From a virus: a stretch of 49,348 bases of DNA. The position numbers were made by a program, and so were the translations under genes. The stretch is taken from IMG/VR virus record IMGVR_UViG_3300046507_000289, positions 1 to 49,348 of that record. One strand, given 5' to 3'. Positions 23,325 through 30,338 of the stretch are shown here, in pieces (within the stretch, counting starts at the first letter, position 1; each line of letters opens with the position of its first letter). The notes beneath the pieces were generated by a model. That model saw only the letters and a program-made list of their open reading frames with translations. It had not been told where the DNA came from and did not search any database.

Positions 23325-23617
23325 TGGATGACGTTTTCTCAGACACCACTTACGGCAAGCTGGCCCTTCATAACCTGGCCCCGGTCGGCCCGAACTTCCG
23401 TCTTTATGAAGCGGGATGGCTGGGCAAAGGCAACGAACGCAACTGCATGGAAGTGAAGGGCGCAGACTTCCGTGAAGCACTTCGTGGTCCGCGCAAGGGC
23501 CAGCTGTGCATCCTGGTGAAAGGCACCGAGCGCACCGCCTACATCACGGCCAGAGACATTGCGGCCTATGATGTGGCGCACAGCGCTCTGTCCAAGATCG
23601 GAAAGGATGGTGCGTGA
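23324..23617 (+). CDS. Hypothetical 97-residue protein
   Basis: ATG overlaps the ParB-like stop (TGATG). Mixed alpha/beta sequence (DDVFSDTTYGKLALHNLAPVGPNFRLYEAGWLGKGNERNCMEVKGADFREALRGPRKGQLCILVKGTERTAYIT) ordered like a small single-domain protein. It starts a run of genes joined by an identical junction. No family recognised. Confidence 0.65.
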   Translation: MDDVFSDTTYGKLALHNLAPVGPNFRLYEAGWLGKGNERNCMEVKGADFREALRGPRKGQLCILVKGTERTAYITARDIAAYDVAHSALSKIGKDGA

Positions 23618-24057
23618 TGGTTCCCACTGTATCCTATGAAAATGGCGTGGCGACTATCACGACCAAGACCAGGCAAAGCATGGTTCATGTGGCCGTGGTT
23701 GCTGACCTTGCCATGCAAGGGATGATCGAACGCACCAGCCGCACCGAAGTCCTGGCGTTGTCCGCAGGGTTCCTGGCGATGAAGGCACAGCGCGACCAGC
23801 TGCAGGCTGAACTAGACGCTGCCCGCGCTGGCCAGGTCGGCAAGGGACAGGCCCAAGACATGCAGGACGCCCGCAAGGTCATCGCGGACCTGCGCCGGGC
23901 TGGCGATTCGTTCTTCGAAGTGTACGACCAGGGCGACGCGCCGGACAGCGGGCTAGATAATGCGCTGCGCGACACGTTGCGCGAAGCGGAAAACTGGCTG
24001 GTCCGCGACGTGCATGCCGCATCGGTGCGCGCCCAGGTACTGAAAGGCGGTGCGTGA
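23617..24057 (+). CDS. Hypothetical 146-residue protein with coiled coil
   Basis: ATG overlaps the previous stop. The N-terminal third is beta/alpha; residues ~50-75 (MKAQRDQLQAELDAARAGQ) form a coiled coil and the rest is helical. Similar central helices occur in many small phage early proteins. Function unknown. Confidence 0.65.
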   Translation: MVPTVSYENGVATITTKTRQSMVHVAVVADLAMQGMIERTSRTEVLALSAGFLAMKAQRDQLQAELDAARAGQVGKGQAQDMQDARKVIADLRRAGDSFFEVYDQGDAPDSGLDNALRDTLREAENWLVRDVHAASVRAQVLKGGA

Positions 24058-24248
24058 TGGCCTTCATTGCAGTGATCGTGCGCAATGAACACCGCATCCC
24101 TATTCTGAAGGGCGGCGACGGCCCTGACGCGGAATGCATGATGGTGTGGGAAGACTACGACGCGGCAATAAAAGGCATCCATACCGTTCCATTGGCGTGC
24201 GCCTTCCCTGTGGAACTGATCGACCTGGATGACGCTGCAGTGTTCTAG
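24057..24248 (+). CDS. Hypothetical 63-residue protein
   Basis: ATG overlaps the previous stop. Short alpha/beta protein (MAFIAVIVRNEHRIPILKGGDG, then WEDYDAAIKGIHTVPLACAFPVELIDLDDA). The spacing of the strands resembles small phage ferredoxin-like folds, but no family is recognised. Confidence 0.65.
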   Translation: MAFIAVIVRNEHRIPILKGGDGPDAECMMVWEDYDAAIKGIHTVPLACAFPVELIDLDDAAVF

Positions 24249-24252
24249 CGCC

Positions 24253-24271
24253 TGAAAAACCACCAGAGGAA
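24253..24271 (+). repeat. 19-bp gene-boundary repeat, copy 3
   Basis: TGAAAAACCACCAGAGGAA (one mismatch), four bases after a stop codon, just upstream of a terminator and 69 bases (start to start) ahead of the nuclease ATG at 24322. Confidence 0.8.
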
Positions 24272-24274
24272 CCG

Positions 24275-24310
24275 AAGGCCAAGCAGCTTCATGCTTGGCC
24301 TTTATTTTTC
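24275..24310 (+). terminator. Intrinsic terminator before the VRR-NUC gene
   Basis: Perfect stem AAGGCCAAGC / GCTTGGCCTT (24275-24284 and 24293-24302) with an 8-base loop and TTATTTTTC tail. Confidence 0.88.
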
Positions 24311-24321
24311 CTGGGGTGGCT

Positions 24322-24729
24322 ATGGGCAAGGAGCACGGAATTCAGAATGCGGGCCGCAACGCGCTGGCAATGCCTGGCGTGTTCTGCACCCGCACCAACG
24401 TGGGCAAGGGCTGGACCGGCAGCAAGGTCGTGCGCATCCCCGGCACCAAGAACATCATCATCGAGAACGCCCGCCCCTTCGACACCGGCCTGCCCACCGG
24501 CTTTTCCGACACGTTCGGCGTGGACAGCGTGACCATCACGCAGGACATGGTGGGCAAGCCCATCGGCGTCGCCTTCTTCGTGGAATACAAAGCCGACGAC
24601 GGCACCCTGTCCGCGATCCAGCGCGCGTTCCTGAAGGCCATGCGCCAGCTGGGTGCGCGTGCCGGTGTCGCCAGGTCCGCAGATGAAGCAGTTTCCATTG
24701 CGAAGGGCCACGCCCATGACGCCCTTTGA
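24322..24729 (+). CDS. VRR-NUC domain nuclease
   Basis: A 135-residue protein; ATG 24322 has GGGGTGG upstream. Residues ~5-125 match the VRR-NUC fold of the PD-(D/E)xK superfamily: TGLPTGFSDTFGV (catalytic Asp), AFFVEYKADDGTLSAIQRAFLKAMRQLGARAGVA (E-x-K, then Q-x-x-F). Stand-alone VRR-NUC phage proteins are structure-specific endonucleases, thought to resolve branched DNA in phage replication. It overlaps the next gene by 14 bases. Confidence 0.85.
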   Translation: MGKEHGIQNAGRNALAMPGVFCTRTNVGKGWTGSKVVRIPGTKNIIIENARPFDTGLPTGFSDTFGVDSVTITQDMVGKPIGVAFFVEYKADDGTLSAIQRAFLKAMRQLGARAGVARSADEAVSIAKGHAHDAL

Positions 24730-25048
24730 ATACCGCCGCAAGCGCGACCTGATCGAACGCGAGTGCATCCACCGCGCCGCCAGCTGGCGCAAGCGGGACA
24801 TCAAGCGTTTAAACAAGGAAGCGCAGGCAACGCCGGTTCAGTTCGGGCGCAAGGTCATCGGCCAGCGCCTTCCCAGCGGACGTGTTGTATGCGTGAAACA
24901 ACGGTTCAAGACCGAAGACGCGGCCCTGGGAATCATCGCGCAGATTGCCAGGGAACCAGCCAACCGTCTGAAGCCGATTCGGGCGTTTCCCTGCTATGTC
25001 TGCGGCGGCTGGCACCTGACGAAGCAACCGAGGAATACGCACAGTTAA
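24716..25048 (+). CDS. Hypothetical basic protein with C-terminal zinc motif
   Basis: A 110-residue basic protein. Residues 1-35 are a charged helix (TPFEYRRKRDLIERECIHRAASWRKRDIKRLNKEAQ) with GTTTAAAC at codons 31-33. The end FPCYVCGGWHLTKQPR has a C-x2-C-..-H pattern like small phage zinc proteins that follow nucleases. Function unknown. Confidence 0.65.
   Translation: MTPFEYRRKRDLIERECIHRAASWRKRDIKRLNKEAQATPVQFGRKVIGQRLPSGRVVCVKQRFKTEDAALGIIAQIAREPANRLKPIRAFPCYVCGGWHLTKQPRNTHS
24807..24814. repeat. GTTTAAAC palindrome, copy 6
   Basis: Coding, CGT TTA AAC (Arg-Leu-Asn) in the basic zinc-motif protein. Confidence 0.8.
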
Positions 25049-25090
25049 GCGCGATGATGTCGCGTGACGTGCAAGTATTATAAAAGTTGT

Positions 25091-25123
25091 TTTACGTCTG
25101 TAAATTGCCTGTGCTAAAATAAT
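25091..25123 (+). promoter_or_regulatory. Promoter with TTTAC/GTAAA operator
   Basis: Inverted repeat TTTAC-GTCT-GTAAA (25091-25104) followed by TAAAAT (25115-25120) or AATAAT (25118-25123). Same architecture as the promoter at 21511. It drives the HTH protein and the primase-helicase. Confidence 0.6.
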
Positions 25124-25153
25124 CTCCATCAACATTTCTCCAGTTCATTCCAT

Positions 25154-25399
25154 ATGTCCAATAAGAACCCAGCCACCAGCCCGAACGCTGAGCAGAAAAT
25201 GCGCACCAAGCGCCTGCGCAGCCTGATGGCCGTCAATGAACTGAGCGCCGCCGACGTGGCGGCAATCATCGGCGTCAAGACCAGCACCGTGTACGTGTAC
25301 CGCTGCCTGACTTCCGGCACCGTGATTAACGACCGTGAACTGCGCCTGATCGAACTGGAACTGGCCAGCCGCAAACTGACTGCAGAGGCAGCAGAGTGA
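25154..25399 (+). CDS. Small HTH regulator
   Basis: An 81-residue protein. Basic N-terminus, then an HTH: KMRTKRLRSLMAVNELSAADVAAIIGVKTSTVYVYRCLTSGTVINDRELRLIELELA. The pattern is like phage Cro-type or XRE-type helix-turn-helix proteins. It is the first gene after an operator promoter and may repress that promoter. It overlaps the primase-helicase start. Confidence 0.75.
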   Translation: MSNKNPATSPNAEQKMRTKRLRSLMAVNELSAADVAAIIGVKTSTVYVYRCLTSGTVINDRELRLIELELASRKLTAEAAE

Positions 25400-27714
25400 A
25401 CATGCCAGCGCAACACCACGGCTACCGCGATCTGAGCGAAAGCGAGATCGAAGACGCCCTGGGCTACCTGGACCCGAACATGGTGCGCGCCGAGTGGGCA
25501 GTTATCGGCATGGCCATCAAGTCGGAACTGGGCGAAGGCGGCCTGGCGATGTTCGACCGTTGGAGCCGTCGCGGCGACAACTACGAAGAAGCTGCTGTGA
25601 AGGACACCTGGCGTTCCATCAGTGCCAGCGGCGGCATCACGATTGCCACCCTGATTGCCAAGGCGATCCAGGAAGGCTTCGCATTCGATGAGGCGAACCG
25701 CACGCCCATCAGCCAGGCCGACATCGAGCGCCGCGAACGTGAGCGCCGCGAGCGCGAAGAAGCCGAAGCCAAGGTGAAGGCCGCCAAGCGCGAAGCCGCC
25801 GCCGTGAAGGCGAACGCGATCTGGAACGCTGCCGAAGACATCGAAGGCGACGAACACCCGTACCTGAAGCGCAAGGGCGTTCTGGCGCATGGCGTACGTG
25901 TCGGCACCTGGAAGAACATTCCAGGCTACTTACTGATTCCGATGCGCACGCCAGCTGGCGACATCGTGAGCCTGCAAGCGATTTCATCGAACCCCGACCC
26001 GACCGTGGGCCGCGCCAAGGACTTCCTGTACGAAGGCCAGAAGCACGGCACCATGCACTGGATTGGCGACGTGCCGAACGACGCCACCGTGATTATCGTG
26101 GTAACGGAAGGCTATGCGACTGGCGGCAGCATCCACCTGGCCACCGGCTACAGCGTGGCCGTCGCTTGGGACGCGGGGAACCTGCCCACCGTCGCCATGA
26201 TCCTGCGCAAGCTGCACCCGCGCGCTACCATCATCGTCGCGGCGGAAAACGACAAGTACGGGAAGGCGAACGCGGGTCTGAAGGGCGCACAGCAAGCATG
26301 CACGTCAGCGCGCGCACTGATGGCCCTGCCGAAGTTCCGCGACGAATCGAGCCAGCCCACCGACTTCAACGACCTGGCCCTGCTGGAAGGTCTGGACGCC
26401 GTGCGCGGGCAAATCAATTCCGTGCTGCCGAAGGCCGACAACGACAACGAACTGGAAGACCCGACCATTGACCTGGACGGCCAGGCCGACCCGTTCGGCT
26501 ATCCGCACAAGACGGAGAAGCACCAGCCGCTGAACACCTGGGAAAACCTGGGCTGGCTGCTGAAGCAGTACGGCATCACGGCGAAATACAACCAGGTGCG
26601 CAAGCAGGTCGAAGTCGTGCTGCCTGGCCGCGACTACAGCGCCGACAACCGCGCGAACTGCAGTCTGGCTGAACTGACCAGCATCTGCGTGCGCAACCGC
26701 ATGCCGCAGTCCCACCTTCAGGACTACGTGAAGCTGATCGCGGAAGGCAACAGGTACAACCCTGTGGCGGACTGGATCACCGGCAAGCCCTGGGATGGCG
26801 TCACCCGCATCCAGCAGCTGCTGGACACGGTGCAGACCACTGGCGACACGAAGCTGAAAGACGCGCTGATTTACCGCTGGCTGCTGTCCTGCGTCGCCGC
26901 CGCGTTCATGCCGCACGGTTTCGAAGGCCACGGCTGCCTAGTGTTCACTGGCGCGCAGGGTGTCGGTAAAACCACCTGGTTTCGCCGCTTGGCACCGTCC
27001 GACATGGGCCTGGTCCTGGTGGGCGCGATGCTGGACCCGAACAACAAGGACACCGTGACCAATGCGGTTTCCCACTGGATCGTGGAACTTGGCGAACTGG
27101 ATGCGACGTTCCGCAAGGCCGACATTGCCCGCCTGAAATCGTTCATCCCGCTGCCGGTGGACAAACTGCGCCGCCCATATGACCGCGTGGAATCGGAATA
27201 CCAGCGCAGGACCGTGTTCTGCGCATCGGTGAACGAAACCCACTACTTGGTGGACGATACCGGCAACCGTCGCTGGTGGACCGTCAACGTGTCCGGCATC
27301 GACTACCAGCACAGCATCGACATGCAGCAGCTGTGGGCCGAAATCCTGGTGCGCTTCCAGGCTGGCGAACAGCACTACCTGACGCGCGAGGAAAACGAAG
27401 CGCTGGGCCAGCTGAACGAACAGCACGAACTGATTGACCCGGTGGAAGAACAGATCGTTGCGGCGTTCGACTGGGACAAGCCATCGGTGCGGCCTGTGGA
27501 AATGACGGCCAGCGAAGTGCTGGTGGCCATCGGCTACGACAAGCCGACCAGGGCGCAGGCCACCCAGGCCAGCAACTACCTGCGCAAGCTGACCGGCAAG
27601 GAGCCACGCCGTTCCGGCAAGGGCAGGTTTTTCAGCATGCCGAGCGCGCCGAAGATGCGCAGCTGGGGCAAGCCGCAGCAGCAACAGCAAGACGACGATA
27701 GGAGTCCTTTCTAA
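25396..27714 (+). CDS. Primase-helicase (PriCT-2, Toprim-like, VirE/VapE ATPase)
   Basis: A 772-residue replication protein; GTG 25396 is used, since AGAGG lies seven bases upstream, with ATG 25402 as alternative. Residues ~8-95 are a PriCT-2 domain (YRDLSESEIEDALGYLDP..MFDRWSRRGDNY). Residues ~120-160 are a charged helix. Residues ~165-340 look like a Toprim-type primase (VIIVVTEGYATGGSIHLATG, TIIVAAENDKYG). Residues ~375-770 are a VirE-family SF3-like helicase with Walker A GAQGVGKTT (~residues 517-525), SHWIVELGELDA and VDDTGNRRWWTV. It likely primes and unwinds DNA for phage replication. ADNDNE (26437-26448) is in the linker. Confidence 0.9.
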   Translation: MNMPAQHHGYRDLSESEIEDALGYLDPNMVRAEWAVIGMAIKSELGEGGLAMFDRWSRRGDNYEEAAVKDTWRSISASGGITIATLIAKAIQEGFAFDEANRTPISQADIERRERERREREEAEAKVKAAKREAAAVKANAIWNAAEDIEGDEHPYLKRKGVLAHGVRVGTWKNIPGYLLIPMRTPAGDIVSLQAISSNPDPTVGRAKDFLYEGQKHGTMHWIGDVPNDATVIIVVTEGYATGGSIHLATGYSVAVAWDAGNLPTVAMILRKLHPRATIIVAAENDKYGKANAGLKGAQQACTSARALMALPKFRDESSQPTDFNDLALLEGLDAVRGQINSVLPKADNDNELEDPTIDLDGQADPFGYPHKTEKHQPLNTWENLGWLLKQYGITAKYNQVRKQVEVVLPGRDYSADNRANCSLAELTSICVRNRMPQSHLQDYVKLIAEGNRYNPVADWITGKPWDGVTRIQQLLDTVQTTGDTKLKDALIYRWLLSCVAAAFMPHGFEGHGCLVFTGAQGVGKTTWFRRLAPSDMGLVLVGAMLDPNNKDTVTNAVSHWIVELGELDATFRKADIARLKSFIPLPVDKLRRPYDRVESEYQRRTVFCASVNETHYLVDDTGNRRWWTVNVSGIDYQHSIDMQQLWAEILVRFQAGEQHYLTREENEALGQLNEQHELIDPVEEQIVAAFDWDKPSVRPVEMTASEVLVAIGYDKPTRAQATQASNYLRKLTGKEPRRSGKGRFFSMPSAPKMRSWGKPQQQQQDDDRSPF

Positions 27715-28646
27715 TGGCGATGGCAGTACGAATGACGCAGGTGGAGCGGTTCACGCTTGGTCTTATTGACGAAGACCAACTGACCGACTTCACGCCGCCA
27801 ACGGTCCTGTCCCTGGGCATGGGCATCAACAGCGTCGCCATCATCTGCGGCATGATCGAACGCCGAGAACGCGCACCGGATGCCATCCTGTTTGCGGACA
27901 CTGGCGGCGAGAAGAAGCGCACCTATGCGTACATCGCCATCCTGAACGCCTTCCTGCGCAAGCATGGCTGGCCGGAAGTCACCATCGTTCGCAAGGGTGG
28001 GAACGGCGAAACCCTGGAAGAAAACTGCCGCCGCAAGAACATGCTTCCGTCGCTGGCTTATGGTCGGAAGGGGTGCAGCCAGAAATTCAAAGTCGGGCCG
28101 CAGGAAGTGTGGGGCAATAAGCGATACCGCCGCTATTTCAAGGCTGGCGGCATGGTGGACAAGCTGCTTGGCTACGACTTCAAGGAAACCCGCCGCTGGA
28201 TGAAGGCCAAGCTGGAAGACGGTAAATACTTCTACCGCTTCCCGCTGGTCGAATGGGAATGGGATCGTGCGGCCTGCATCGCCGCCATCCTGCGCGCCGG
28301 TCTTCCGCTGCCGGGCAAGTCCGCGTGCTTCTTCTGCCCAGCAAGTACGCTGGATGACATCGAACATCTGCGCGTGAACGATCCCGACCAGTTCAAACGG
28401 GCCATTCGCATGGAATTCGATTCAAGGATGAACCTGAAGACGATTTATGGCCTTGGTCGTCGCTTTAGCTGGATCGAACACATTCTGAAATCCAGCATCA
28501 GCCGTGAAGAAGCGCTGAAGACGCTGGGCCTGACTGAAGCCGAAGTGGTGGCATTCGTGGGCCGCAGAGTGATCCCTATCAAAGCTGCGAACGACGACAA
28601 CATTGAAGCGTGTTCGTACTGCGTGGATTTTGAGGACGCAGCATGA
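27714..28646 (+). CDS. PAPS-reductase-like adenine nucleotide alpha-hydrolase protein
   Basis: A 310-residue protein whose ATG overlaps the primase-helicase stop. Residues ~28-70 hold a modified PP-loop (TVLSLGMGINSVAIICGMI) and PDAILFADTGGEKKRTYAYIAILNAFL. Three Cys patches follow: KGCSQKFKVGPQ, GKSACFFCPAS and ACSYCVDFE, likely metal or Fe-S ligands. Phage members of this family occur with DNA-modification or nucleotide-handling genes; the substrate is unknown here. KAANDDNIEA (28587-28601) is an expanded ANDN motif near the C-terminus. Confidence 0.82.
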   Translation: MAMAVRMTQVERFTLGLIDEDQLTDFTPPTVLSLGMGINSVAIICGMIERRERAPDAILFADTGGEKKRTYAYIAILNAFLRKHGWPEVTIVRKGGNGETLEENCRRKNMLPSLAYGRKGCSQKFKVGPQEVWGNKRYRRYFKAGGMVDKLLGYDFKETRRWMKAKLEDGKYFYRFPLVEWEWDRAACIAAILRAGLPLPGKSACFFCPASTLDDIEHLRVNDPDQFKRAIRMEFDSRMNLKTIYGLGRRFSWIEHILKSSISREEALKTLGLTEAEVVAFVGRRVIPIKAANDDNIEACSYCVDFEDAA

Positions 28647-29008
28647 ACATGAAAACCCTATACGATGGCCGCCAGGTGGACAGCAGCAGCGAGGAATGGC
28701 GCGCGCATTGCGAAGCCACCACCATGCTGGCCATGCCGATGAACGAACGGCATGCGCACCTGAATGCGGTGGGCACCAGACGCGGCGACCAGGCCAAGCG
28801 TGCGCTGTCCGACCTGGTGCGGCGCATCTGGATCGACCGCCAGGCGCGTGCGCTGAACGCCGAGGATAACTGGGAAGAAGTGGCGCTGCGGCTGCACGCC
28901 ATCGGCAAGAAAGATGCGCAGGGGGCGCGACTGCGGGCAGACATCGAAGTGCGCATGCAGGAATTGATTTCAAACCACAACAACGACACTGAAAGGACTG
29001 CAGCATGA
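28643..29008 (+). CDS. Hypothetical 121-residue helical protein
   Basis: ATG overlaps the preceding stop. Helical protein (SSEEWRAHCEATTMLAMPMNERHAHLNAVGTRRGDQAKRALSDLVRRIWI). I have seen this pattern in other phage early regions, without a function. It ends SNHNNDTERTAA. Confidence 0.68.
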   Translation: MNMKTLYDGRQVDSSSEEWRAHCEATTMLAMPMNERHAHLNAVGTRRGDQAKRALSDLVRRIWIDRQARALNAEDNWEEVALRLHAIGKKDAQGARLRADIEVRMQELISNHNNDTERTAA

Positions 29009-29214
29009 CCATCAACGAAATCATCAGCCGCGTGGACCAGCAGCTGGCCGAGGAACAGGCCCGCGCCAGTAGGCCCGCTGACCGCCGCCAGCAGAAGCTG
29101 CCGGTGGCTGAGGAACGCCGCAGGGGCATGGACCGCAGGCTGGCACCGCGCAACGCCCAGGTGCGCAGCGGGGATATGGACCAGGTGGTGAGTGCATGCG
29201 CGTCGAACAGCTGA
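29005..29214 (+). CDS. Hypothetical basic 69-residue protein
   Basis: ATG 29005 overlaps the previous stop and the leader GAAAGGACTGCAGC is shared with several neighbouring genes. Charged helical sequence (TINEIISRVDQQLAEEQARASRPADRRQQKL). Function unknown; it overlaps the next small gene by 19 bases. Confidence 0.65.
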   Translation: MTINEIISRVDQQLAEEQARASRPADRRQQKLPVAEERRRGMDRRLAPRNAQVRSGDMDQVVSACASNS

Positions 29215-29288
29215 AGCAGTGCGCCAGGTGCAGGCTGTGGATTGAGTTCTGGTGCAGGGAGTGTCCGGTATGCGGCGCAAACCAGTAG
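29196..29288 (+). CDS. 30-residue zinc-ribbon-like peptide
   Basis: ATG 29196, length 30 residues. It contains C9-x2-C12 and C20-x2-C23-x2-C26, with Trp and Phe between. Five cysteines in 30 residues and the placement overlapping both neighbours argue for a real gene. It could be a minimal metal-binding peptide or a separated zinc finger of the following HNH nuclease, whose ATG at 29270 lies inside it. Confidence 0.55.
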   Translation: MRVEQLKQCARCRLWIEFWCRECPVCGANQ

Positions 29289-29644
29289 AACGCGAACTGC
29301 AGCTGGATGGCGGCTTCCATGTGGGGCCGCTGTTTGTGCCGCAGATCGTGCGCCCAGCCCGCGACAGGTCATCAGGCGGGAAGGAAGTTTGGGTCAAGTA
29401 CAAGCGGGCCAAACCGCGCTGGGTGACGTGGGCGGAATGCAATGCGTTTTGGGATGAGTCCATGCGCATGACAGCATCTACCGGCATCCAGCACAGCGTG
29501 GACCACGTTGTGCCCCTGATTCACCCGCTGGTCTGCGGACTGCACGCACCTGCGAACCTGGAAGTGAAACCGCTGACGGAAAACATCAGGAAGTCAAACA
29601 ACTGGTGGCCAGATATGTGGGGCGAGCAAATACCGCTTCTGTAG
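29270..29644 (+). CDS. HNH endonuclease
   Basis: A 124-residue protein. N-terminal basic segment and strand, then the HNH core HSVDHVVPLIHPLVCGLHAPANLEVKPLTENIRKSNNWWPDMW with DH, the NL-x-x-K motif and the final N-x2-K-N. It is a stand-alone nuclease as found in many phages, either for packaging help or mobility. Its distance from terminase makes a homing or DNA-metabolism role as likely as packaging. Confidence 0.85.
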   Translation: MRRKPVERELQLDGGFHVGPLFVPQIVRPARDRSSGGKEVWVKYKRAKPRWVTWAECNAFWDESMRMTASTGIQHSVDHVVPLIHPLVCGLHAPANLEVKPLTENIRKSNNWWPDMWGEQIPLL

Positions 29645-29645
29645 T

Positions 29646-29653
29646 GTTTAAAC
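29646..29653. repeat. GTTTAAAC palindrome, copy 7
   Basis: Intergenic, two bases after the HNH stop and just upstream of a terminator stem. Confidence 0.8.
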
Positions 29654-29657
29654 AACT

Positions 29658-29685
29658 AAGCCAGCCTCTGCGCTGGCTTTTCTTT
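29658..29685 (+). terminator. Intrinsic terminator after the HNH gene
   Basis: AAGCCAGC-CTCTGC-GCTGGCTT (29658-29679) followed by TTCTTT. Confidence 0.87.
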
Positions 29686-29695
29686 AGTGAAATAG

Positions 29696-29726
29696 CTTTA
29701 CGCAAATAAAGACTTTGCTGTATTAT
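29696..29726 (+). promoter_or_regulatory. Promoter with TTTAC/GTAAA-type operator
   Basis: Inverted repeat CTTTA-CGCAAA-TAAAG (29696-29711) followed by TATTAT (29721-29726). Third member of the operator family, drives the accessory genes to 32698. Confidence 0.6.
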
Positions 29727-29776
29727 TCAGTTCATGGGCGCGGCGCACTGGGCGCGGCGAAGAACGAAAGGATTGT

Positions 29777-30223
29777 ATGGATTTCCTACCAATGCAGGCG
29801 CGTGAAGGGCGCGTGTATTTCCCCAACAACATCGGCGGGTTCGACCTGTACCAGATTGTCGCGCGACGTGTCCGACCGTCTGAAGCGATTGATAAAGTTG
29901 TTCTGATGGATCGCGCGCAAGAGGCCGCCGAATTCTTCGCGACAGCCTGCAACGAGCATGCGGAACTGACGGCGCAGAACCAGCTGCTGCGCGAAAAGCT
30001 GGGCGATGTCGAAGCGCTGCTGGAAGTGGCAAACGACAACATCGAAGCCGAAGCGAAGGTGCAGACGCAGCTGGTGGCGGCGTTGCAGGCAGCGCGCGTG
30101 TACGTCATGGAAGCGCCGACCCACTACAAGGCGCACATCAATGGCGGCCTTCTGACTACTGCGGCGAATGGCGCGCTACAGATGGTTGACGCCGCCCTGA
30201 CCGCAGCAGGCGTGAGGCCGTGA
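29777..30223 (+). CDS. Hypothetical coiled-coil protein
   Basis: A 148-residue protein with ribosome site GAAAGGATT. Residues ~55-100 are a coiled coil (FATACNEHAELTAQNQLLREKLGDVEALLEVANDNIEAEAKVQTQLVAALQ) containing VANDN (GCAAACGACAAC, 30029-30040). Related to Ead/Ea22-like phage early proteins in appearance only. Confidence 0.68.
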   Translation: MDFLPMQAREGRVYFPNNIGGFDLYQIVARRVRPSEAIDKVVLMDRAQEAAEFFATACNEHAELTAQNQLLREKLGDVEALLEVANDNIEAEAKVQTQLVAALQAARVYVMEAPTHYKAHINGGLLTTAANGALQMVDAALTAAGVRP

Positions 30224-30312
30224 CCGGCTTCGACTACGTGGCCAGCATCGGGCTGGTCGTCACTGTGGTGGTGGCAGGGTGGTTGCAGTGGCGGCTGACC
30301 CGGCTGAACTGA
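30220..30312 (+). CDS. 30-residue membrane peptide
   Basis: GTG 30220 overlaps the previous TGA. One membrane helix (YVASIGLVVTVVVAGWLQW) with a basic end RLTRLN. Function unknown. Confidence 0.5.
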   Translation: MTGFDYVASIGLVVTVVVAGWLQWRLTRLN

Positions 30313-30338
30313 AATAATTTCAACAACGAAAGGATGGT

